Part shown: piece by piece, positions 10,243 through 19,525 of the stretch | Position numbering within the stretch: the first letter of the stretch is position 1 | How the letters are laid out: each line of letters starts with the position of its first letter | NCBI GenBank assembly: GCA_029448655.1 | Contig: JACCLO010000009.1 | Coordinates: 2,976,001 to 3,040,000 of the forward strand | DNA: 64,000 nucleotides | Reading direction: 5' to 3' | Source of the DNA: Wolfiporia cocos | Taxonomy: Eukaryota; Basidiomycota; Agaricomycetes; Polyporales; Phaeolaceae | Translations under genes and position numbers: made by a program | The notes under the pieces: generated by a model | What the model was told of the DNA's origin: nothing | Database searches by the model: none | Seen by the model: the letters and a program-made list of their open reading frames with translations, nothing else

Positions 10243-13200
10243 ATGGCGTTGTCACAGGATGGCGTGGGCTCGGTCACGTCCCAGGCGCACAAGATGACTC
10301 TCGCGAGGTCCGACGTATCTGAGGAGGACTCGCGCCTCATCGAGGAGCTTCATGCGCTCTCACAGAAGAGCCCGAAGCTGGTGCGCTCGTCAGAATACAC
10401 CGCGCCAGCCGATCCGAGCATCGTGATACGGTCGTGGAAGATGAACGAATTCAAGTATTATGATGTCCCGTCGCCGTTCCCAACGCTCGCGCGAGGGCTG
10501 TTCACTCAGGAGGTGGAAGTTGACGGTAAGACAAAACACCGCATCGTTGCGCGAGGATACGACAAGTTCTTCAACATTGGCGAAGTTCCATGGACCCAGG
10601 TGAGTCTGCCTCTTACCTGTTGCTACCACGAGTTGAGTTCAAGCCCACCTCAACACTGTCAAAGCTGACGGCTTATGATGGGCCAGTTGCCCTTGATCTA
10701 TCCTCAGAGCTGTCAGCACAGCAGTAGTTCATTTAGTGGCTGATGGAAGTTCGTATAGCTAGGCTCTGCCAGAAGCGCCACTTCAGCCACTACAGAATAT
10801 TTCGCGGCGACCTAGGATTGGAACAGATTTACCGAGCTTGGGCTCAGGTTCGGCTGGCCGCTCCCGGCGCTTCATTGCCCTAGGACACCGCACATATTCT
10901 ATAACGAAGCCAATCGGCACTTTATCTTGAGTCGTATATTCCGTGTTCAGTGTATTACACTCATGCTCCATATCCTCAATGGCTATGGAGTCGTCTCATG
11001 TGATGGCCTGAGCTTAGGCTTTGGGACAGCACTGATGGCTTGATTCGACTTGTAGCCGTTTCGAAAAATAATGACACGACATAATCTCCGATCCAATAGA
11101 CGCGCCGTGTCATTACTTTCCGAAACGGTCGTAAGGTCATACGACATCCAACATTGCCTGCCATGGCATATATACACACCCACACATGTATATGGCTAGC
11201 CTATGCCCATACTGGACTGACAGGTGCACCCTCCGTCTCCATTGTAATCCGAGCTCCGAGCCTCGTGTGTAGAGGGATCTGTGTCTCTGAGATCGGCATT
11301 TCCACATCTCGCATCTCATTTGTGATGGCAATGTCCTGGACGCTGATACGATGTCATCACGGCAGTGGGATTCCCTGGAATCGTATACTCAACCACCGTA
11401 TACCCTCACGCTGAAGTCTAACGGCTGCATCATCTTCATCGCTGCGTTGACCCCTTCACAACTGGTCATCACTTCAAAGCACGCACTGGGTCCGGCAAAA
11501 GGCGAAGAAAAAGAAAGGGGGAGCCACGCCGAGGTTGGCGAGCTATGGCTTCGGAAGCACCTCTCCGACGTAGGCAAGACAGAAAAAGAGCTCGCCAGTA
11601 CGCTCTGGGAGAAGAACTGGACTGCCATTGCCGAGGTACGACCGCGCGGAGGCCAGGCGCGATGATGTATGTGCCATGTTCTGATGATAACTCTCATAAC
11701 GACCACAGCTCTGTGACGACTCATTTGAGGAGCACGTTCTCCCATACGGCCATGACAAGACTGGTCTGCACCTTCACGGCCTGAACGCATGCTCTAAGGC
11801 CTTCGCCACACAGCCCCAAGACGTCGTCGACGCGTTTGCGAACGAGTGGGGTTTCATCGAGACACGCTCAACGGTCCTCAACTCCATCACAGACGTACGC
11901 TCGTTCACCGAGCAAATCGGGCGCACGGGCAAGTGGGACGGGGAGGCGCTCGAGGGCTTCGTGGTGCGCACGCACGTGGGGTCGACGAAGTCGAACAAGG
12001 CGCTGAGCGTGTCTCCGTATGCGCCCGGCTCGTCGTTCTTCTTTAAGGTCAAGTTCGACGAGCCGTATATGATGTACCGCGACTGGCGCGAGGTGACTAA
12101 GATCCTGCTGAGCAAGGGTCCGAGCTCCGGGAACGTGCCGAAGGGGAAGCTGCGCAGGCCGGAGACCAAGGTGTATGTCAAGTGGGTGTGTGCGGAAATT
12201 AAGCGCGACAGCAGCCAGTTTGAGGAGTTCAACAAGGGGAAGGGCATCATTGCAATGAGGGAGAGGTTCTTGAAGTGGATGGAGAGTGAGGAGGGCAAGG
12301 GAGAGACGAAGCGGATGGGCGACATGCTCGAAGAGAAAGGACTGAATCCGCAGGATGAAAAGCACTTTGGCAAGACCATCATCATTCCAATCGCTGTTCC
12401 CGGTGTTGGTATGTTATGGCCGACCTCTCAGCGGTAGCTTGCACCATGCTCATCATATGTGTACAGGCAAAACCTCGATTGCTGTCGCACTTTGCCATCT
12501 CTTTGGCTTCGGGCATACACAAAGTGACGATGTACAAGGCAAGAAGTCTGCACCACGTTTCATCAAGAATGTCCAGGAGCTGCTCAAGACACACGACGTT
12601 GTTATCGCGGATAAGTACGTCAATTATCCTGTGACACCGACTAGTTATATTCACCTCGTCAAAGAAATAATCATCTTAGACAGCACAGGCAACAGTTACG
12701 CCACGTTGTGCGCGGTATGTCGCCGCCAGTCCGCCTCTTCGCACTCAACTGGTCCTTCGATGTCCCGCTCCCGACAATCCACCGCATTTGTCGCGATCGC
12801 GTACTCGAGCGCGGCGCGAACCACCAGTCTCTCATCGCCAGCACTAAGTCCAAGGAGCACGAGGACATCATATGGCAATTTATCAGAAATGCGGAGGAGC
12901 TTGAGGATGGTGAGGTCGATGTTGCTGTCGAGATGGACTGGGAAGAGAGTCTCGAAGACGCGCTCACACGTGCGGCCGACGCGTGTGTACGCATACTGGG
13001 GCTACCGAAACCAGACCAAGAACAGATGGGCATGGCACTTGCCGTCGCGCGCTCGTACGCACCGAAGACTACAGCTAAGCCGAAGCTAGCTCCGAAAGAG
13101 GAAAAAGTCTCCAGCGGGAAGAAGAAAAAGGAGAATCCTCCTCGCTACTATGGACTTGTTGCAGAGATCGATCTTCCTTCGGCGTTGCGCGAGGTGTTCA

Positions 13201-13712
13201 AAGAAGACGATGTCCCGAAGAGCGGGAAGAAGTTCTGGGAGGCTCTGTCCTCCTCGGATCGGGTCGCTCAACATCCGCACGTCACATTGGTGCATGAGCG
13301 CACCATCGCAGGTGCCAAACCCAGGTCTGAGGAACACAAAGAAGCACAGGCATTGTGGAATAGGTGTGCAGGACTGCATGCCATGGACGTGCCGCCGCAA
13401 TTCAACTTCCGCCTGTCGCATCTCGTTTGGAACGATCGCGTGATGGCGGCAGTTGTGGAAGACCTTGCAGTCGAGGGAACGGGCAACGGCACGAAGCCTG
13501 AGGTTGAGGGAATCGACTTTGTTTCGAAGTTGCCGCAGGAGTACCGAGAGGCGTTGCATGTCACGGTGGGTACGAGGGATAAAAGCATTCCCCCTGTGGA
13601 AGCGCGTGCACTGGTGAAAGAGTGGAAGAAAGCAAGGGACGGCGATAGGGTCAAATCGCTACCTCTGGAGGGAATGTGGGTCAAGGGGCGTGTAAAGGGC
13701 CTGATGCAATAA
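10243..13712 (+). CDS. TRL1: tRNA ligase (ligase-kinase-cyclic phosphodiesterase)
   Basis: Fungal tRNA ligase joins tRNA halves after intron removal and acts on HAC1-type mRNA. Exons 10243-10599, 11366-11635, 11709-12408, 12467-12614 and 12665-13712 give 840 aa. The ligase domain shows VARGYDKFFNIGE and the nucleotidyl-transfer lysine motif LKSNGC (exon 2). The kinase P-loop PGVGKTS is split by the intron at 12409-12466. The C-terminal CPD domain has both HxTx motifs: HVTL (His codon 13278-13280) and HVTV (His codon 13557-13559). The start at 10243 is the first in-frame ATG; ATG 10294 is an alternative. Intron 1 is 766 nt against about 50-75 nt for the others and holds a hairpin. Two genes downstream are relatives of its CPD domain. 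Confidence 0.95.
11056..11128. repeat. Inverted repeat (hairpin) in Trl1 intron 1
   Basis: Arms 11056-11080 and 11104-11128 (25 nt each) match at 22 positions around a 23-nt loop, with a perfect TAATGACACG / CGTGTCATTA core. All three differences are A on the left arm against G in the reverse complement of the right arm. They are A-C mismatches in the sense transcript but G-U pairs in an antisense transcript. The surrounding intron sequence (10600-11365) has no coding signature and may be an old insertion. Confidence 0.75.
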
Positions 13713-14566
13713 ATTACGTATACTGCCCGCTACATATCTACAGTTGAGCTTACTTGGATGTTCACGTAGGACGCGGATTCGAAAAGAACAAGATCAGTGC
13801 ATTTTTTAACGCCAAAGTGTATCATACTCAAGTACACTTGTCGGTCGGAGGATATGACCTAAGGTCAGCGCGATAAGATAAGGTTCAGAAGGCATGGATA
13901 TCGAATAGAATCCTTGATACTTGATATTAAGTCGCGTCGCGAGCCGAATACCGTGCTTGTGTGCTTGATGCCTGCCCTGTGGCGCCTAGCGTGAACGCCG
14001 CATGCTGTTGCTTGCAGGCAGTCCATCTCGCGATTCTTAATAAGAATTCACCCTCTTTGTCCTAAGAGGAACACGCGGCTTTCACGGTTATGCACGTGCA
14101 CGGTCCCTTTTAAGCTCCTTCATAAATTTCGTTTTACCTCAGGGCTCACTCGTAGCGACGAGAGCATGGGAATAGCTCGCACTATGCAGGTGATGTCGCC
14201 CCACTTGGATGAGCTCCTCTAGCTTATGAAGGTCATCTTAGTGTATGCTCGTCGGTATGCTAGGTAGACCATTCAAGACGAAAGTGACTAGTAGAGCAAT
14301 GTATGCAGGCAGGACGTATGCGACGGCCAGAGCTGACGATTCCGTCAGTTGTAGAAGTAAAGGAATTGACGACTTACGCTTGCAGAACATACTGCTGTTG
14401 CAGAGAGATGGAAGCATCGGTGCCCTCCAGAGCATACAGAGCGCTTTCCCCATCTCCAGGTACGCCACACCTCAGTGCGATTCGCGATTGCATCGCTCAT
14501 ATTCACATTATCAGCTCACCAAATCACATACTGTGCAGACCCTCTACGCCTTATCTTAGCGTTCAA
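13713..14566. other. Spacer between Trl1 and CPD paralogue A
   Basis: About 850 nt with no supported gene. Short plus-strand ORFs (14245-14559 and the start of 14303-14836) have no conserved motif upstream of 14567. The promoter of paralogue A must lie here. Confidence 0.45.
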
Positions 14567-15714
14567 ATGTGCGTCAAATACATCGGAGGGTCCGTGAGGC
14601 TGGCAACGCTGCAAATGCCACAAGTTGGCCAAAGGCGCTGCTATCATAGCACTCATTCTCTGTATTCGGAGGATCAAGTGACTACTTATACCAAAGGGCA
14701 AGGGAGTAGTTCGGAAACGAAGCAGACAAACTCGCCATCAGTAGCTCAAGAAGTAGATGAAGTCACAAAGGAGAAAGAGAGCGAGGTGGAAAAGCAGAAC
14801 TCACAGAACAAGCCGCTTGTGCAGGTATGTGTCTGAAGTATTAGTGCGGAAATACTTAGGGTATGCTGAAACAACTTTCTCGGTGAAGGAACCGCCACAG
14901 CCACAGATGCCAAAAATAGAGGAGCAAAACGGTACAACCGAAATAAAATCTGGAACCGTGAACATAGAACAAGAAGGAAACCTGGAGCAGAAGAAGACGA
15001 AGAAGCACATGGCTCCAAACCATGAGATTGGAGTGCGCTGCTATAGCATAATCCCTGATGTCGATCTTCGGAAGGTGGTCGAGCAAGCGTTACCCACGGA
15101 GATCCAGCCGATGTGGAAGGAACGATGCCAATCCGGACATCTGGCAAGCACAATGCACATCCAGCTTGTGCATTATCGCATGCGACTGCATCATAGGGGG
15201 GCGGAAGTATGGAAGTGGTGTTGGAGCTTTCTGACGGAGCGAGATCCGGTATGGTTCCATTTCCGACTAACACACCTCGTATGGGACGACCGAATCGTGC
15301 TAGCGGTCGTTGACGGCCTTGAGTTCGATGCAAGCGAGGCGCGTAATGCAGGAGTGAAAGCCGAAGACGGCAATGTATTCGTGGACGGGCTCCCGGACTG
15401 GATATGCAGTTCATTGCATATCATCTTGGTCAAAAACAACGAACAAGTATCGCATGGAGAGGCCCGCGCGCTGGTGCGACAGTGGAAGGAGGCGCCACAG
15501 AGCGTTAACTCCATTCCGCTGAATGATGTGCAGGGAAAAGGAGATTTGAGGAAATTCTTGTGAGTATACGTTTGGCTAATCAGTCTCAAATGACCTAACG
15601 CTTCCGTGAAGTGGAAGAATCCTGAAGTTGAATTACTTGAGGGAATTGATGGCCCAGCGGCGTGAAGAGAAGCAGGAAAGGGAGCTATCCAAGCAAGAGG
15701 TGGCCAATAGATAG
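14567..15714 (+). CDS. CPD-domain paralogue A of tRNA ligase, degenerate active site
   Basis: Exons 14567-14824, 14889-15559 and 15612-15714 encode 343 aa. The body aligns with the Trl1 C-terminal CPD domain: FRLTHLVWDDR against FRLSHLVWNDR, GEARALVRQWKE against VEARALVKEWKK, and a shared IPLNDV / LPLEGM region. The two catalytic HxTx motifs are altered: the first reads HIQL (His codon 15156-15158, Thr replaced by Gln), the second HIIL (His codon 15417-15419, Thr replaced by Ile). Both histidines remain, but 2H-phosphoesterase chemistry normally needs the Thr too. Ligase and kinase domains are absent. The N-terminus (MCVKYIGGSVRLATL, then RRCYHSTHS) is basic and free of acids, like a mitochondrial presequence, followed by a charged linker. 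The last exon encodes a helical tail (KLNYLRELMAQRREEK) shared with paralogue B but not Trl1. Product function is unknown; RNA binding without catalysis is one possibility. Confidence 0.8.
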
Positions 15715-16480
15715 GGATGATTGCGAGCGAGGTGATGTGCTGTTGATGAATAACGAGAAGACGACTGTCAGCTGCGCAAGTTGGTATGACGGAAGTTGCA
15801 ACTGCGGCTGCATTTTGGCTGGTCTAGTTGTTGACGTTTATACGCCACCCTTCAACGGCAACTGGATGTTGCGTATTCTATTGATAAATATTGCTATTTG
15901 CATCCGTCTTGTGAAAACCGCCCTGCTCTGGCGCCTATTGTGGCGTAAGCTTCTGGCGTGCTTCGACTATAACCGAGGTTCGAGGTCTCTCATCGAGAAG
16001 CTCTTATCTGATTCAGAAGTCCGAAGCGCTGCGGCCTCAAGGCCTCAACAACGAGCCCACGACTTTAGCCTTACGCCTCAGGCAGCAAGTCCCAGCCACG
16101 ACAGAATGACCGGGCTAGTTCGCGTTGGCCAGGTATGTGCTTATGGTTCTCAGTTGGTTTGACAAGTTGTCCACACCATGTATCAGTTTGTTCACTCTAG
16201 TATTCGTGGTGAGCCATTTAGCGGAACAGGTAGTCTCAAGCAGAAGCATTTTGCTTAGAGCACGCACAGGCCAGACCTCTATAACCGCTACATCTGACCA
16301 AATGCTGGGCAAGAGAAGCTCAGTGCGAGATGGTGTCAAGACATTGGGCAACCCGCTTAAGGGCTGCACAGTGAGACTCGCCGAGTATGCCCCATCTACT
16401 CTAGTAACCGCTGACCAGAGTAACTAACGATCAGTAGCAGCTTTCGGCACGATGTGACGCTCGCACCTCTGCGTACTCGC
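15715..16480. other. Spacer between CPD paralogues A and B
   Basis: About 770 nt. A plus-strand ORF (15662-16162) overlaps the end of paralogue A in another frame and has no motif; a second (16125-16427) is also featureless. The promoter of paralogue B is expected here. Confidence 0.4.
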
Positions 16481-17506
16481 ATGTTTCATGGTGCTGGGCT
16501 GATTATGGGTCCCGCGAAGTATGTATGGGCGCGCAGGTTGGGTGCGCCACACATGGAACAGAAGCACCTGATTCACACCTCACGCCCGCTGCTCATGGCT
16601 GCGCAAGCGGGTGCAGTCAGCAAGGAAAAACGAAAGAAGGAGAGCACATCTATGAAGGAGAAACTAAAGAAGCAGAGCACGTCTATAAAGGAGAAACAAA
16701 AGAAGGAGAGCACATCTAAGAAGGGTAAGAAGGAAAAGCGGTCGGGGAAAGACAAGATAGAAGATACGGCCAAAGCTAAAGCTGCGAAAACCTCGGACGC
16801 AGAGATTGGGATTTGCTGCTACGCCATCATCCCCGTGACTGACCTCCGGAAGGCAGTTAGTGACGCCTTACCTGCACGCACGCGAGCACTTTGGGAGGAA
16901 CGGTGCGCTGCCGGACACCTCGTTCAAGGAACACAGATACAACTCGCGTATTATCGGATGCAACTGCACGACAGGCGAATTGATGCGTGGCGCCATTGTG
17001 CAGCCTTCCTAGAGAAGAGAGCGTGGTTCCGATTCCAATTGACCCACCTTATATGGAATGAGCGCGTCATGGTAGCGGTCGTCAAAGGCCTTGAATTCGA
17101 CGAGAAGGAGGTAAAGAATGCGAAGTTGGACGCCGAGAAGGGGAAACAGTTTGTGCACGAATTGCCAGAGTGGGTGCACGACTCGCTGCATGTCCGTTTG
17201 GTTATTAGCGGTGAGGATGTGGAGCCGAAGGAGGCGCGTTATCTCGTGAGACTCTGGAAAAGAAACAGGGGAGACGTACAATGCGCTCCACTGACTGATG
17301 TATTTGGCAAAGGGGAGATGAGGGGATTGAAGTGAGTGAACAAGTTCTTGGTCTCAGTTTTCTTGATAAAAGCCATATCTTCCAGAGGAAGGGTGTACAA
17401 CCTGGAGTACTTGCGACAATTGGAGAGGAAGTTCACTTCCGGGTCATATGACCTTAATTTCGACGATCGCCCGCGATACAGGAGTTGGCTAGATTCCAGA
17501 AATTGA
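16481..17506 (+). CDS. CPD-domain paralogue B of tRNA ligase, degenerate active site
   Basis: Exons 16481-17331 and 17386-17506 encode 323 aa. The fold-defining blocks again match Trl1 and paralogue A: CCYAIIPVTDLRKAV, FQLTHLIWNERVMVAVV, LPEWVHDSLHV and EARYLVRLWKR. The first HxTx motif reads QIQL (Gln codon 16934-16936), losing both His and Thr; the second reads HVRL (His codon 17189-17191), losing Thr. This copy should therefore be catalytically dead as a 2H phosphoesterase. The N-terminus (MFHGAGLIMGPAKYVWARR, then LIHTSRPLLMA) resembles a mitochondrial presequence. A Lys-rich linker with three 11-residue repeats follows. The phase-2 intron near the C-terminus sits where paralogue A has one, and the tail (GRVYNLEYLRQLERK) matches A. 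A and B thus duplicated from a common CPD-only ancestor. Confidence 0.8.
16622..16720 (+). repeat. Three 33-bp tandem repeats in CPD paralogue B
   Basis: Three in-frame copies of 33 bp encode the pattern K-E-K-x-K-K-[EQ]-S-T-S-x, followed by a partial fourth copy (KGKKEKRSGK). They form a strongly basic, Ser/Thr-dotted linker between the presequence-like N-terminus and the CPD domain. Paralogue A has a charged linker at this place but no such repeat. Confidence 0.85.
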
Positions 17507-19127
17507 CTGTAAATGATACGGAGAGATCATCACTGCGTAGCTAGTGATTCTTATATTCCGAGACTTTGAGACGGTTCAACGTACGACAGTACAGCTTGTT
17601 CTTGAACGCAACATAAGCCATATGCACAGCATACGCTCCGTCTATAGCACTCTCTTGTCCAGTTTATCTTATAGAACTGTAGGATGTATGCTGGCGCACA
17701 TCTTGATCCGTACGTCGCTTTGAATAGCCGCATTGTCCGTTTTAGCGGGATCATTGACTGAAAGGCTTCGCCACAAGCAGCCCTGCTTCTAGCAGCCCAT
17801 TGTAATTGAGCTGAATGTTATTCAGTATCCCGGTATTTTGTGACCGCAACAGAGAGACTATATGAGTGAAAGAGTGAGTTGAATGATCTATCCGCGCGTG
17901 AGTTGTTCCGGCGCCTCAAATTGTGGCGGCGCTTCCATATACGGGAGTTAGGAGATTTCTGAGAAACCATATGTCACCAGCTGCAGTGTCCGCTGTGCCC
18001 CCAGAAAGTTGCGAATGGGCATGTATATCGACGGCGATGGTGTTGAGGGAGGAGCGCAGCTGGAAGCGTCACAATCGCATGATGACAATCGATCTCTTGA
18101 ACGAGCATGCACAAGAGCGCAGCACAGAAGCTGAGGTTGGCCGGGACCTGTTTGATCTATGAAAACCCAAGCTTGTGGGGCATTATAACACGTTTTAGTG
18201 GATAATCAAATGTGATGGGTATGTGCTCGGATCGTGTAGATGGCAAGATAATGTTCAGGCTCGTGCCAGTAGCTATCTCCGGCGCTACTATTAGTGAGTT
18301 CGCATGCATAGGTAGTTTCAGATATCGCCTGTACAGGACATACCAATTGGCACAAATCAGTGTGCAGATGAATGTAGCGAGAAATGGGGGTACGCAGAGC
18401 GCGATGGGCGATACTACTTCTCGCTTATCATCATCACACAAACTTCTGCCAAACTTGCTGGATGATGTGCGTTTGAGTATTGTGTATAGCACGACGAAGT
18501 TGCACGCGTATCTAATTCACCATGTGGACAAGCAATGCGATATCAGGTCGGACAGGCACGTACGTACGGCTGTCAATGGCAGCGGTTAAAGGAGCTGACA
18601 GGTCCTTTACTTGAATTTGTGAATGGGTGCGGAAATTGGTATACATTCCTCGAATGCATTCTTGTCCTTGAAATGGAAATAACTATCCGAGAGCGTCTTC
18701 GGCCCCTAGGCCTATTAATATTGACTCCCTAGCGCTGCGGATAGAATGATGGGTCTACGACTGAGCGAGAGCACGCGCTAGCATGTACATACCGTTTGCT
18801 GATAGGCCTTGACAGGTGATACTAAGCTAAGTCCCACATGGAAAGTAACAACCAGGTGGAAGGGAGCAAGTGGAGATGGCAGCACACTCCAATTTGAGCT
18901 GCAACGACTTGAGAGAGGCCGAAAGCCAATCTTGCATAACGACTCGTTAGCATGTCAGGCACCGAAGCATAGCCGCGAGTCCAGATTTGAGTTCGAATCT
19001 TGTGTGGCCTAGAGGAGAATGTATACACTGAAACAGGAGGTGCTGATCAATATGTAGACGATCGACTGCAATCGCAAAGACGGGCAAGAGTAGCCGCGTT
19101 GCATGCATTATGAAAGTAATAGTGACA
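17507..19127. other. Gene-poor spacer
   Basis: About 1.6 kb without a supportable gene. A minus ORF at 18157-18492 has one hydrophobic stretch (PFLATFICTLICANWYVLY) and could be a fragment of a lost membrane-protein gene. ORFs at 17923-18162 and 18212-18589 show no motif. Confidence 0.4.
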
Positions 19128-19400
19128 CCGGGTCACGCGATCGTATCCCGATCGCGTCGCCGGGTCTTCGCCCTCAGCTTCCCAATTCAAGTGTGGCGCG
19201 TATCCAAGAGGGTACATGCATCCAGAGCGATGCTTCCCCAGAGTGAGTGCACCAGAGAGACGGGCTTATCTCGTTGACGGAGTGTTTCCCATGCTGATAG
19301 TGATATTAAACGACCGATGCGACGCCTGCATCAGTGGCGCCCGCCTGCCATCCCCGTGTGTCCGTCGCTCACATGCCTAGTTTATCCTGCTTCGCGCGCG
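19128..19400 (+). promoter_or_regulatory. UNC93-1 promoter with the shared module
   Basis: Elements shared with the other three transporter copies, in order: GGTCACGCGATCG (19131), GGCTTATCTC (19263-19272, a GATA-type site), GGCGCCCGCCTGCC (near 19337) and CTCACATG (19368-19375). The ATG follows at 19526. This copy is the most diverged of the four promoters. Confidence 0.6.
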
Positions 19401-19525
19401 AACCAGGCCCATCATGCGCTCTTATCGTCTCCGCGAACATCGCACCGAACATAAAGAGCCGTGCAATGCGATTCCGATGTCGAGCCTTCCTGCGCACGCC
19501 CACCGTCGGACACTCGTACTCAAGC

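Noticed and set aside
15662..16162. 166-codon ORF between the CPD paralogues
   Set aside because: Overlaps the end of paralogue A in another frame, has no motif, and no start or splice context.
18915..19013. Possible tRNA with B-box-like GTTCGAATC
   Set aside because: No convincing A-box, the D-arm and acceptor stem do not pair, and the length would need an intron I cannot place.
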